Below are positions 16,701 to 25,626 of a stretch of 64,000 nucleotides of DNA, piece after piece. Every line of letters begins with the position of its first letter. Position 1 is the stretch's first letter. The notes under the pieces were generated by a model that saw nothing but the letters and a program-made list of their open reading frames with translations, was not told the DNA's origin and did not search any database. The DNA lies in NCBI GenBank assembly GCA_023439125.1, contig JAEXOU010000008.1:62001-126000 (forward strand). The letters run 5' to 3'. The position numbers and the translations under genes are program-made. Origin of the DNA: Bacillota bacterium (lineage in GTDB: Bacteria; Bacillota; Clostridia; Lachnospirales; Lachnospiraceae).

Positions 16701-18760
16701 TTAGTAACTTCTCCATAGCTCACCGTATCCGAATTATCCACACTCGTAAAGTCATCGGTATATAGAGCAATAAAATCTCCTTCATCAACCGTAGTTTCAC
16801 TGCTCAATCCCAAGTCAGTAAAGGTATCAAAGTTCAAATTACTAGAATCTATCTGTAAGGCTCCATTACTTTCTCCAATAACTGGATAATAGCTCAACAG
16901 TTTGTTGCCATCTCCTGAATAGATAGGAAGCATATCTGGTACGAATATAACTTCATCAGCTTCTGCATCCGAATAATAAACTGTCTGATTTCCAACCGTC
17001 CCAGTTACTGAGTCAACGACTATGTAGGCAATGCTATCATCCATATATTGTGAATCGTCTCCACCAGCACCAGGTGCCTGAGGAAGCTCTTCACTATAAA
17101 CGCATAAAACATCTCCAACCTCCAGTACTTGAGTACCTTGGTGTATAAATGTTCCACTTACCGCATTATCTTCACTACTCTCACTACCCATAGACACAAC
17201 AGCAACAGAAAGTTGCTGAACGTTCGCCCCATTCTTCGTCATTTTGGTAACTTCGCCACTTGGAATATAGATAATATTATCATTGAGAGAGATGTTATAT
17301 ACCTCTTCCTTAATAATAGTGAAGTAGCATTTTCGAATATTACTTTCTTTCTCTTGAAAATTTAATCTTGCATCTGTAAGTGTCAGTCTATAAGATGCAC
17401 CTTCAGTAAACCCTTGTAAAGCAGTAAGTAGATATGTTCCACTGCCACCTGTTACTGTAATATCTACAGCTTCTGAACCGTCCGTACTTTCCAGAGTAAA
17501 CGCATTCTTAACACTATCTGCAGTTATCGTGGAATCTGTCGAGATGATAGTGAAAGATAGAAAAGGACTCTGATCAATGATAGAATAGCTATCGTCTAAA
17601 ACCTGCTGTTCTGTCTCTATTTCAGAATATTTTGCATACAAAGTTATATTGGAATAGACTGGAGTTTCTTGCGTAAATTTATCCTGATAACTAGAATCGG
17701 TATACCACCCCAAAAAGATACTATTGCTCTTATGTGGGATTGGCAAGGTGTTTAAGTTTTCTCCACTAACCACTCTCAATGGGTTCACGTAGGTTCCCCC
17801 ATTCGATTCAAATGTAATCGTATAATAGTTAATCGTTCCACCAGATGAATTACCTGGTTCGGAAACTTCAGGCTGAACTGTAGGTGTTGGTATATCCTCC
17901 TTATTCTCTTCTTCTGGTATCTGAGTAGGTCCTAACTTAACTTTGGTAGTTCTTGTCTCTCCTGCTTCTACTGAATCTCTACCCTTTGTAGTATTGAGTC
18001 GTATGCTCTTACTAGTCTTGTTCACAACAGTAATCGAATAAGAGTCATTGGTCAATGTAATAATGCTCTTTTCTGCACCCTTCCTCAAAATAATTTTTGC
18101 AGCAGTGGCACTACTTATGTTAACTAATAAATAGGATGTAATCTGGGTATTCTCGGCAGTATCTTTAATCCATAATCGAATCTTGTTCGCAGTTTTCCCT
18201 TTAAGCGTCAGATTTACTTTTTCTAAGATCACTAACTGCTCAAGAGAGCCATTGATCGTTAGCACTAAACTTGTTCCCATTTTTGCAGTGGTTATTCTCT
18301 TAGGTGCACCTTTTGAAGAAATTGTTACCGTAAGCTTATTATCATTGATTGTAATGTGATTGCCCTTTGCGTTTTCCGTTAAAGCCTTCACATCTGATAT
18401 AATAACTTCTTTGAAGCGACCTGAATTACTAAGAGTCAGTTTCGGTCCATATACAACCAAGGTCTTAGTCTTGTAAGCTTTATTCGGGATCGTTAATTTC
18501 TTCTCTGCTGATGTTTTTATCGTGATTTTAGTAATGCTCTGATCAGCTAAGGCTTTATTCAGCTCAGACTGGGTTTTTACTGTGACAGATTTTTGCTTTG
18601 TTTCATTTTGGGAATCTGCCTGATACAAGGCATCAACTAGTGTCCTTTCTTTAGCTTGCACTGCCTGTGGAACATATGACATAACAAGTGTAATCAGTAG
18701 TAGGATGGCGAGTAGAGTACGACTTAATCTCATCAATAAATTTCGTGTTTTTACCCTCAT
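13790..18760 (-). CDS. Giant secreted surface protein with InlB B-repeats
   Basis: This 1656-residue protein starts at the ATG at 18760, preceded by AAAGGAGG; a longer frame upstream contains that ribosome site. A signal peptide occupies residues 1-40 and ends near VQA. Residues 40-270 are a beta-rich region, followed by an InlB B-repeat (Flg_new; FLGWYTD). The central 800 residues match no family I recognise. At the C-terminus four more B-repeats (FEDWYSD, FQGWDK, FIGWYCD, FIGWDR) alternate with two MucBP-like units that begin YRVEHYQQ and YKVEHYHQ. No LPXTG, SLH or choline-binding anchor is seen, so how it stays on the cell is unclear. Role may be adhesion. Confidence 0.8.
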   Translation of the reverse strand: MRVKTRNLLMRLSRTLLAILLLITLVMSYVPQAVQAKERTLVDALYQADSQNETKQKSVTVKTQSELNKALADQSITKITIKTSAEKKLTIPNKAYKTKTLVVYGPKLTLSNSGRFKEVIISDVKALTENAKGNHITINDNKLTVTISSKGAPKRITTAKMGTSLVLTINGSLEQLVILEKVNLTLKGKTANKIRLWIKDTAENTQITSYLLVNISSATAAKIILRKGAEKSIITLTNDSYSITVVNKTSKSIRLNTTKGRDSVEAGETRTTKVKLGPTQIPEEENKEDIPTPTVQPEVSEPGNSSGGTINYYTITFESNGGTYVNPLRVVSGENLNTLPIPHKSNSIFLGWYTDSSYQDKFTQETPVYSNITLYAKYSEIETEQQVLDDSYSIIDQSPFLSFTIISTDSTITADSVKNAFTLESTDGSEAVDITVTGGSGTYLLTALQGFTEGASYRLTLTDARLNFQEKESNIRKCYFTIIKEEVYNISLNDNIIYIPSGEVTKMTKNGANVQQLSVAVVSMGSESSEDNAVSGTFIHQGTQVLEVGDVLCVYSEELPQAPGAGGDDSQYMDDSIAYIVVDSVTGTVGNQTVYYSDAEADEVIFVPDMLPIYSGDGNKLLSYYPVIGESNGALQIDSSNLNFDTFTDLGLSSETTVDEGDFIALYTDDFTSVDNSDTVSYGEVTNVVEDNGVLAISYQSVNEEQMQEVLDYYSINDVDSDMLLDGIDVAAIEKDIEEQVMRSGFAEDASIYLTALAMKTDGFKTIAGDDLILETMSIQLPDSYEQDVDAIYIMSKSSKVKIENLKVTPKISKSLQKLSGSGIRCEVAISFDVPVEIGEDKQILISFTATFVEEVKLSVNASGKAVWKKKWIFPYIADYKMNANIDVYNYTGVRFKSVISSKETGTTDISEEIQKLLSSDKEEQISTGVQELFEIYDEMMDHDSDWLDIYEKNIIKSDMRLLLGVIHIRTTIDFVVSANVNAAVGCNFEYQDGIRYSFWAKIGSKEAESDRTSLMTKKYNFQFYSVGVLGLRAGIRIEFAVGLFSVNSNSIGLIAEVGIYTKLYGYFFYQLEAANKAKDSKMSGVMYLECGIYLDISFKAQVLNGKYQYNPTLYKNEWPLLSAGKRYNAYDFAYDKTKRNIKMKVSKYYTLPDSMFNMVHLDLREGDISTKSYDISDFDITFSNPNFTMSGNRVRVDVPTGIHELNCDMTITYKGAPLAFSCVPISRTYYLDWDDINENGYSISYETNGGSQILSVTKKYKEEIYAPDIPVKTGYTFEDWYSDEKLTKKYSFTTMPANNLILYAKWTPNSDTLYRVEHYQQNLLNDDYTRYAVDTMVGTTDSLVAAVAKDFTGFTYDNTIKGSVFREVIKADGSLVLRLYYRRNSYWLIFNQYNGKPDIKRLEKYGATISAPSIVQDGYTFQGWDKTVSDTMPAATTTYTAIWTPSNYTIRYNTNGGSSISNVTQAYGTVVVEPVPPTKEGSIFIGWYCDEDLTMPYTHITMPATNITLYARWGAMLEYDYKVEHYHQVGYGYEYMLMETENCKGYLDTVVYAKAKEYTGFTYNNSGNDTVSSGTVVEDGSLVLKLYYDRKSYTLTFILENGEYDIVEVHKYGMPITEPTVTRDGYNFIGWDRPVDATMPAADTTYIAQWELIIP

Positions 18761-18831
18761 TAATACTTCCTCCTTTTTGTACATCACTGATTGAACCAAT
18801 GACCATCATCTAGATTGCTTCTCTCAGAGGA

Positions 18832-18851
18832 TTACATATGATTGTTCCTCC
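18832..18851 (-). promoter_or_regulatory. Start-stop codon pair with strong ribosome site in the leader
   Basis: In the leader of the surface-protein gene, GGAGG is followed nine bases later by ATGTAA (18837-18832), a start codon directly joined to a stop. It lies about 70 nt upstream of the true start. It may hold an idle ribosome, or be chance. Confidence 0.35.
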
Positions 18852-18889
18852 GTAAAAAAGCAGTATCAGCATTCATTTCCGATGATTAC

Positions 18890-18957
18890 ATTATATTACA
18901 ATTATTTTATCCGTATCGCTAAATCTCCCGAAATGCTCATATTTCATCCTTAAATGT
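18890..18957 (-). promoter_or_regulatory. Candidate LytTR box pair and promoter of the surface-protein gene
   Basis: On the minus strand ACATTTAAG (18957-18949) and GCATTTCGG (18936-18928) are near-repeats separated by 12 bp, the spacing typical of LytTR-domain sites; they match the usual consensus at 8 and 7 of 9 positions. A TATAAT at 18895-18890 has no good -35 (CGATAC), as expected of an activator-dependent promoter. The LytTR regulator gene is divergent just beyond. Confidence 0.45.
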
Positions 18958-18984
18958 TCGAACTATATCTATTTATGTAAATTA

Positions 18985-19013
18985 TTGTTATTTTATGTCA
19001 TTTATGATACAAT
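18985..19013 (+). promoter_or_regulatory. Predicted promoter of the LytTR regulator gene
   Basis: TTGTTA (18985-18990) and TACAAT (19008-19013) are 17 bp apart, 30 bp before the start codon. Confidence 0.6.
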
Positions 19014-19042
19014 ATATGGATAAATATTACTGGAGGTAGATG

Positions 19043-19765
19043 ATGTTAAACTTTGCAATTTATGATGAAGTTCAAGAGTTAGCTCATATTTCTAATTCAC
19101 TAGCAAAATATAAGGAAATACGACAAGTATCATTACAATTCTCTCTTTTTTCTAGCTCCACAGAGCTCTTAGAAACTCTTCAAAAAAGGTGTTTTGATAT
19201 TTTACTGTTGGATATCCTTTTGCCTGGTATCAATGGAATTGAGATAGCAAGAACAATACGAGAGTATGACCAGAACATAAAAATAATATTTATTACATCT
19301 TCTACCGAATATGCTGTTGATAGTTATTCAGTGAATGCTTACTATTATCTTCTTAAACCGCTATCAGAAGCAAAGCTGTTTCCTATACTAGATCGATTAT
19401 TTGCAGAAGTACCACAAAAAGGGCCCTCCTTATTAATCACGACTTCTACCGGTAGCTTGCGCATTATATTTCATAAACTTGAATATCTAGAAGTGATGAA
19501 CAAAAAGCTTTATTTTCACCATATTGATGGCAAAATAAAAGAACTGTACGGCTCGCTTTCTGATTATGAGGGCAAATTATTAGAGCGAAGAGAATTTGTT
19601 AAGACTCATCGCTCTTATATCGTAAATATGGAGAATATACAAGAACTAAACTCAGGCATGATTAAAACGATATCGGGTCAGATTATCCCGATATCTAGAC
19701 TGTTATACCCTCAGGTAAAGGAAGTCTATATGAACTACGTGTTTCAGGAAAAAAGAATTGAGTGA
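19043..19765 (+). CDS. LytTR-family response regulator (AgrA/LytR type)
   Basis: An N-terminal receiver domain (1-120) has the acidic pair YDE, the phospho-acceptor Asp in ILLLDILLPG (residue 57) and the KPL lysine motif. The LytTR DNA-binding domain spans about 135-235 (VKTHRSYIVNMENI). Two ATGs stand in tandem; the second, at 19043, has the better distance from GGAGG. No sensor kinase is adjacent, so it is an orphan. It is divergent from the giant surface protein, whose promoter carries a candidate LytTR box pair, so that gene is its likeliest target. Confidence 0.88.
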   Translation: MLNFAIYDEVQELAHISNSLAKYKEIRQVSLQFSLFSSSTELLETLQKRCFDILLLDILLPGINGIEIARTIREYDQNIKIIFITSSTEYAVDSYSVNAYYYLLKPLSEAKLFPILDRLFAEVPQKGPSLLITTSTGSLRIIFHKLEYLEVMNKKLYFHHIDGKIKELYGSLSDYEGKLLERREFVKTHRSYIVNMENIQELNSGMIKTISGQIIPISRLLYPQVKEVYMNYVFQEKRIE

Positions 19766-19790
19766 ATTAGCTACTCAAAAACAGTTAATA

Positions 19791-21122
19791 CTATTTTGCT
19801 ACATTACCTGCGACATTTAATACATCCCATGTACGAGCAAATGGAGGGGAATAACATAAATCAAGCATACCTAATTGCTTCGTTGTCATCTTAGCCTGAA
19901 TCGCAGTTGCAATTATATTGCTTCTTAATACGGCATCGCTCTTTCCTACTGTTTGTCCCCCTAGTATCTCAAAGGTATCCCCATCATAGATTAATTTAAC
20001 ATGAATCTGTTCTTGACCAGGATAATAATCTGTATGATTTTTATCTGTGATAAACACGGTTTTAATGCTACGTCCTGTATTTCTTGCTTCTCTCTCCGTT
20101 AAACCAGTACGACCTGCTTCAAGGTCCAAAACCTTTACACAGCTAGAACCTAGCGTACCTTCATAAGTAGTATGTCCACCCCCCATATTTTCTCCAACGA
20201 CTCTTCCAAGTTTATTGGCACTTGTTGCTAGTGGGATATAGGCATCCTTCATCAGTAAATGAGGAACTGTTGCACAATCTCCTGCTGCGAATATTCCAGG
20301 AATTGAAGTTCTTCCTTGTTGGTCTACTACAATGGCTCCATTCTTTAACATATGAATGCCTGTATCTTCTAGGAAAGAGGTATTTGGACGTACTCCTGTT
20401 GCAATAATTACAAGATCCACATCCACTTTCTCATGAGCTGTAATAACTTTAGTTACCTTCTCTAATCCTTCAAATTCCTTTACAGCCGCATTCAGATATA
20501 ATTGAATTCCTTTATTTGTAAGTTCTTCTTCAATAATATCTGTGATCTCAGTATCAAATACACTTGGTAAGACACGATCTTCTAATTGAAAGATAGCAAC
20601 CTCTTTGCCTTGTTTATGGGCAGCTTCTGCTACTTCAAGTCCGATGAAGCCAGCTCCGATGATTCCCACTTTCTTAATTTGAGGATCTGCTAGTTTCTCT
20701 CTTACTTTATAACCATCTTCTAACGTCCGAAGAAAGTAGATATGCTCTAAAGTAATATTCTTAATCGGTGGGACAACTGCTTTCGCACCAGTCGCTACCA
20801 TCAGATTATCATAGGAATCTTCAAACTCTTCTCCGGTTTCTAGGTTCTTTACAAAAATTGTTTTCTTTTCAATATCTACTTTTAATACTTCATGTTTTAG
20901 ATGTAAGGAAATTCCCATATTTCTTACTTGCTCTGGGGTACGGACAAACATCCTCTTTTCATCTTCAAAATAGTTACCTACATAATAAGGAAGACCGCAT
21001 GCCCCAAAGGAAACATATTCTGATTTCTCATATATTGTAACTTCAACTTCTGGATTCACTCTTCTCAGTTTAGCAGCTGCACTCATTCCTGATGCGATAC
21101 CACCAATAATGATTACTTTCAT
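19791..21122 (-). CDS. CoA-disulfide reductase-like pyridine nucleotide-disulfide oxidoreductase
   Basis: This FAD/NAD(P)H enzyme of 443 residues has an N-terminal FAD motif (GGIASGMSAA), a second nucleotide motif (GIIGAGFIGLE) and a single redox-active Cys in SFGACGLPYYVG (near residue 43). The C-terminal part with CYSPPFARTWD keeps the tyrosine region of CoA-disulfide reductases. Such enzymes reduce CoA or other disulfides, or act as NADH oxidases. An upstream TTG at 21137 is possible, but AAAGGG sits six bases before the ATG at 21122, which is one base past the transporter stop. The pairing points to disulfide handling after cystine uptake. Confidence 0.8.
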   Translation of the reverse strand: MKVIIIGGIASGMSAAAKLRRVNPEVEVTIYEKSEYVSFGACGLPYYVGNYFEDEKRMFVRTPEQVRNMGISLHLKHEVLKVDIEKKTIFVKNLETGEEFEDSYDNLMVATGAKAVVPPIKNITLEHIYFLRTLEDGYKVREKLADPQIKKVGIIGAGFIGLEVAEAAHKQGKEVAIFQLEDRVLPSVFDTEITDIIEEELTNKGIQLYLNAAVKEFEGLEKVTKVITAHEKVDVDLVIIATGVRPNTSFLEDTGIHMLKNGAIVVDQQGRTSIPGIFAAGDCATVPHLLMKDAYIPLATSANKLGRVVGENMGGGHTTYEGTLGSSCVKVLDLEAGRTGLTEREARNTGRSIKTVFITDKNHTDYYPGQEQIHVKLIYDGDTFEILGGQTVGKSDAVLRSNIIATAIQAKMTTKQLGMLDLCYSPPFARTWDVLNVAGNVAK

Positions 21123-21123
21123 A

Positions 21124-22524
21124 TTATTCCCTTTCAAGTCTTTCGACTGTTTCTACATCCTTTTTTCTTAACTCATCTTTTTCTAATGACTTACCAACAG
21201 CAATTGCACTCACCATAGTTCCACTTACATTTAAGAAGGTTCTTCCCATATCAAGAATTGGATCAATTGCTAAGATAGCTCCTATTAATGGAAAATATTG
21301 TTCCATTCCGATACCTGAGATGACTACTGATATGGATAATGTAGCAGCTCCCGGCAGTCCGGCAATTCCAAAAGAACTGATGGTCACTACAATTAACACC
21401 ATAATGTAGAAACCTAGATTCATTTCTACCCCTATACTCTGGCCTAATACGATTGCAACCATTGCTGCATATAATCCTGCACAGCCATTCATACCCATAT
21501 TAGCGCCTAGACTTCCAACAAAACTTGCAACTCCTTCATTCATATCGAATTTCTGATGTAATGTTTCAATTAATACAGGAAGAGTTCCCATACTAGATCT
21601 TGACGTAAATGCTAATAGAAGTGGTTCTAATCCATTTTTTATATACTTCATTGGAGAAATGCCTTTCGTCCATGCAATCATAAGATGAACCATAAACATA
21701 AGGGCTATCCCTAGGTAAAGTACGATAATAAATTTAATGACAGAAAGTAAAATACCCACACCTCTTGACGTGATTGTGTTAGCTAATAACGCAATCACTG
21801 CATACGGCATGAACTTAATTACCGTCATGGCTACGCTTAATATAATCTTATAGAATGCCTCCACCCATTTAATAAATGGTTCAATTACCTCAAAATGTTT
21901 CTTGGTTAATCTTCGAATCGCCATTCCGATGAAGCCAGCAAATATTACAACACCAACTATATTTCCTTCTGCCATCGCTTTTATAACATTCGCTGGTATT
22001 TGCTGTCTCAATGTGTCAATGATCGAACTCATTTCTCTTATTTCTGCACTTTGATTGTCTATTGCCATTCCCATTTCTAATGAGAATATTCTACTGATTA
22101 CGATGCCTATCAAAGCAGCAACTAAGGTTGTCCCAACCAGCATTCCTATTGTTCGCACGGTCATTTTCCCTAGGTTCTCACCCTGCATATTCATAATTAC
22201 TTTCACTATAGATAAGAATACCAGAGGCACTACAAGCATCTTAAGTAAATCAATGTACCCATTACCTATGAATCCATACCAACTGGATACTTCATTTAAC
22301 CAAGTAATATCCCCTGGCTTTTCTGGAAAACCTGCCACCAATTGAATGATGATTCCAAGAAATAGCCCTAATAGTGTTCCTATAATCATACGGTTAGAAA
22401 ACTTTATTTTTCGTTTCTCAAAATAACGTATTCCCCTGAACAAAAGTAATATAATTCCAATAAAACCAATCGTATGCATACTACTCAATAATAAAAACTC
22501 TTTAAAAAATATACTAGAATTCAC
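21124..22524 (-). CDS. Cation:dicarboxylate/cystine symporter (TcyP-like, DAACS family)
   Basis: This 466-residue membrane protein belongs to the DAACS symporters. It has eight helices and two re-entrant loops, with the conserved stretches SRSSMGTLPVLIET, GANMGMNGCAGLYAA and AGLPGAATLS. The extra N-terminal helix and the length resemble the Bacillus cystine importer TcyP (about 463) more than glutamate or C4-dicarboxylate carriers. The downstream flavin disulfide reductase, one base away, supports cystine as substrate: imported cystine must be reduced inside the cell. Substrate assignment is inference. Confidence 0.75.
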   Translation of the reverse strand: MNSSIFFKEFLLLSSMHTIGFIGIILLLFRGIRYFEKRKIKFSNRMIIGTLLGLFLGIIIQLVAGFPEKPGDITWLNEVSSWYGFIGNGYIDLLKMLVVPLVFLSIVKVIMNMQGENLGKMTVRTIGMLVGTTLVAALIGIVISRIFSLEMGMAIDNQSAEIREMSSIIDTLRQQIPANVIKAMAEGNIVGVVIFAGFIGMAIRRLTKKHFEVIEPFIKWVEAFYKIILSVAMTVIKFMPYAVIALLANTITSRGVGILLSVIKFIIVLYLGIALMFMVHLMIAWTKGISPMKYIKNGLEPLLLAFTSRSSMGTLPVLIETLHQKFDMNEGVASFVGSLGANMGMNGCAGLYAAMVAIVLGQSIGVEMNLGFYIMVLIVVTISSFGIAGLPGAATLSISVVISGIGMEQYFPLIGAILAIDPILDMGRTFLNVSGTMVSAIAVGKSLEKDELRKKDVETVERLERE

Positions 22525-22629
22525 TCTGCTGTCACTCCTCTATTCCTACTAATCCAGTATGATTTTATGATATATTCTCCTCAATGTAAAGACTTTAGCT
22601 ATTGTTAAAAGTTACCAGTGCAAGTTTAA

Positions 22630-22695
22630 CTTGTCCTAATCTTGTCCTAATCTTAGATTTATTTTGATGTATCCAATGTATAGTAGACTTATACT
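22630..22695 (+). promoter_or_regulatory. Tandem direct repeats and promoter of the acyltransferase gene
   Basis: CTTGTCCTAAT occurs twice head to tail (22630-22640, 22641-22651) followed by a weaker third copy, a helical-turn period of 11 bp as used by OmpR/VanR-type regulators. A TATACT -10 (22690-22695) lacks a good -35. This fits activation by the response regulator encoded downstream. Confidence 0.5.
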
Positions 22696-22714
22696 ATTTT
22701 AAGGAGGAACGATA

Positions 22715-25570
22715 ATGCGAAAAAAACATTTAGCGATTACAGTAACTACACTACTATCTGTACTATGTTTATGTGCAGTAGCTTTACTTCTCTGTAATAG
22801 GGGAAAAACTTCCGGAAAACAAGATGGACTGTCAGAGGACTACACCTTCGTTTACGATGAGGTCGTAGGTCTATCACTTCCTATTATGGAAGATTGGATT
22901 ATAGTAGGTGAAGGTATAGAACGCACTCAAACTGATTATGCCAAACTAGGGGGTGAATCCCCGGAGCAGTGTGTTGAGGAACTGAAGAATTATGGTATAT
23001 ACTCTCAAACACTAACGTCGGACTTTAGTTGCGTCTATCAGGTTAAGGGTTTATTTGATATAACGACTGAATCATATAGTAAGCTTTCCCAGGAGGAACG
23101 TCAAAAAGCGGATAATTCGATACTTGAAGTCTACAAAGAAGATAATGCTTCTATAGAATCAACGGAATACTGTACGATTAACAATACTGTTTGGTTTCAT
23201 GCAGTCCTTAAATACGAAGCATCCATAATTGAACTATATATTGGTACCCTTAATAATCAAGACATAAACATTCAATTTATGTACAACGCAAAGAATAGCA
23301 ATGGATTCATTCCAGCTACTATTATGAACAAGGTAACTGTTGGACAAGTGGAACCCCCATCTACTCCAACGAACACCAACTTCCTACAGCAGTTAAAAAA
23401 GACCGTACAGATGAATAACCTACCTCTCTGGGTCTTTGGTGCCATTTTGCTATGTATCCTATTATATGGTGTCAAATTTGCTAAACGAAAAGAATTCTTT
23501 GAGGATAGTATGTCTCTAAAAGTTGCAAAAGGAATTCAGGGTTTCTCCGCACTAGGGATTGTCCTTCACCATCTGGTACAGAAGTTGGCAGGAGCAGATC
23601 TAACAGGTATCTCTTATTTCGAAAATATTGGCGTATTGTTTGTAGGAATCTTCTTTTTCTTCTCTGGCTATGGATTGCTTGTTAGCTACAAGACTAAGGA
23701 AAACTATCTACACGGATTTCTAAGAAAACGACTCCCTATCCTACTACTCCCATTTTTCATATCCTCCTGGATGTACATTCTGGTGAAGTATATGACTGGT
23801 GAAGGGATCGAGACAAAAAAACTAATCCAATTTCTTACCGGTTTTAAACTTTCCAATTCAAACTCCTGGTATGTAATTGAACTATTGGTGCTATACCTTG
23901 TATTTTATCTCACCTTCCGCTTGATAAAAAATAAGAATGTGGCATATGCAATCAACGGCCTCTTTGCTCTTGCCCTAGTGGTAGTCTCTCTTCTATTAGG
24001 ACACAGTGAACGAGGGGAGGACTGGTTTATGGGTGAGTGGTGGTTTAACTCCACTTTACTATTCTTCGTTGGTATGTCCTATGCTAAATTTAGACATAAA
24101 CTACTGCCACTCATTAAGAGATTCTACTGGTTTCTACTTCCAGGCTTTGTGGCAGGCTTTGGCGTATTGTATCACTTTACAACTAAAAAGATCTCTAGCG
24201 GTGGCTATTGGACAGAAACTGAAACCAGTATGGCTTATATGGATAAGTTCTCCACTTTGGTTGTGCAATTACCAATGATCATCTTCTTCATCGTTGCGCT
24301 GCTACTTATCAGTATGAAAGTACAGTTTGGGAATCGATTTGTCCGTTTTATTGGAACTTTTACACTGGAACTGTATCTTGTACAGAATCTTTTTATCGGA
24401 TGTATGAAGGATGTAGGTATCATTAGAAATAACCCGCAATTTGTACTAGCAGTCTTTGTATTAAGTATAATAACTGGTTGGGCACTTCATCGTCTCTGCC
24501 ACAATATACTAAATCTGTTTCAGAGACTAGGGAGTAAATCACAACAGGATGTTTCCCTTACTACAAAAGTTACCATCCATTCTCGAAATAATTACATAGA
24601 TGTTTTCCGCCTGATTATGTGCTTTTTAGTTGTCTGTATCCATATTCCATTCCCTGGCCAGGTGGGTGATATCATTATTACCTACGGAAAGACAGCAGTA
24701 CCATTTTTTATAATTGTATCCGGTTATTTATCCTACAGAGAAGATTCCCAAATCTTTTCTTCACGGTTAAAGAAGCAGGGAGCAAGGTTACTTAGTCTTG
24801 CTGTATGGGCTAATTTCCTTTACGCACTGGTATTCTTCCTACGTAATGGAGCAGACGCCTTTAACAGTCTGATTACAGATGAGTCACTTTACAACCTAAT
24901 CTTCCTCAATGAGTCACCATTTGCATCTCACCTGTGGTTCCTTGGTTCCTTGCCCTTTGCCATTGGTATCATGCTGTTCCTTAATAAGATCAACGTTGCT
25001 AGTAAAGTCATCTATGCCTTTCCTCTATTACTGGCCATCTACTTTATTTCCTGGCGAAAGGATGGCAATATGACCTACATGTTGCAGTACCGTAATGCGA
25101 TTGCCTGTACCTTATCCTACTTTATGGCTGGATGTGTACTCAGTAAGCATCAGACATGGATAAAACAACATATCAAACCTGCTGTTGCAATAATCGCTAG
25201 CTCTCTCCTATTTTCTGTTGTAACAGTTGAGTATATTCTATGTAAAAATATTGCCATTCCATATATTAGCACCGAACTACTGACCTTTGCTCTGGTATTG
25301 TTTTGCATCGTATGTAATAAGGAACCAAAAGATGCATACCAAGATAGTAAATATGTCAAAGCAAGTTCTCTCTCACCGTATGCGTTAGGTAAGAACTGCT
25401 CCCTTAACATCTACATCTTCCATGTTGCATTTATTAGCATACTTATGACATTCTTAGGTAAAGAGAATAGATTGCTAACAGATATAGGCCCTATCTTAGT
25501 ATTTATAATTACTTTAGTCTTTACTTATGCTATTTCATTTGCACAAAAAGTAATAAAAAGCAAAAAATAG
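22715..25570 (+). CDS. Membrane protein with two tandem acyltransferase-3 domains
   Basis: This 951-residue protein has an N-terminal membrane anchor (7-28), an extracytoplasmic domain (about 35-230) of unknown fold, a second helix near 240-260, and two complete acyltransferase_3 modules. The first (about 268-590) starts with the active-site-like ALGIVLHHL; the second (about 618-945) starts NYIDVFRLIMCFLVVCIHI. Such domains acylate cell-surface sugars, peptidoglycan or lipids using a cytoplasmic acyl donor. Two in one chain is unusual. AGGAGG precedes the ATG. A VanRS-like two-component system follows 56 bp on, and direct repeats lie at the promoter. The target polymer is unknown. Confidence 0.78.
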   Translation: MRKKHLAITVTTLLSVLCLCAVALLLCNRGKTSGKQDGLSEDYTFVYDEVVGLSLPIMEDWIIVGEGIERTQTDYAKLGGESPEQCVEELKNYGIYSQTLTSDFSCVYQVKGLFDITTESYSKLSQEERQKADNSILEVYKEDNASIESTEYCTINNTVWFHAVLKYEASIIELYIGTLNNQDINIQFMYNAKNSNGFIPATIMNKVTVGQVEPPSTPTNTNFLQQLKKTVQMNNLPLWVFGAILLCILLYGVKFAKRKEFFEDSMSLKVAKGIQGFSALGIVLHHLVQKLAGADLTGISYFENIGVLFVGIFFFFSGYGLLVSYKTKENYLHGFLRKRLPILLLPFFISSWMYILVKYMTGEGIETKKLIQFLTGFKLSNSNSWYVIELLVLYLVFYLTFRLIKNKNVAYAINGLFALALVVVSLLLGHSERGEDWFMGEWWFNSTLLFFVGMSYAKFRHKLLPLIKRFYWFLLPGFVAGFGVLYHFTTKKISSGGYWTETETSMAYMDKFSTLVVQLPMIIFFIVALLLISMKVQFGNRFVRFIGTFTLELYLVQNLFIGCMKDVGIIRNNPQFVLAVFVLSIITGWALHRLCHNILNLFQRLGSKSQQDVSLTTKVTIHSRNNYIDVFRLIMCFLVVCIHIPFPGQVGDIIITYGKTAVPFFIIVSGYLSYREDSQIFSSRLKKQGARLLSLAVWANFLYALVFFLRNGADAFNSLITDESLYNLIFLNESPFASHLWFLGSLPFAIGIMLFLNKINVASKVIYAFPLLLAIYFISWRKDGNMTYMLQYRNAIACTLSYFMAGCVLSKHQTWIKQHIKPAVAIIASSLLFSVVTVEYILCKNIAIPYISTELLTFALVLFCIVCNKEPKDAYQDSKYVKASSLSPYALGKNCSLNIYIFHVAFISILMTFLGKENRLLTDIGPILVFIITLVFTYAISFAQKVIKSKK

Positions 25571-25626
25571 ATAAATAGCACTAAAATATGGTATAATATA
25601 ACATACATTACGATGATATGGGGGAT

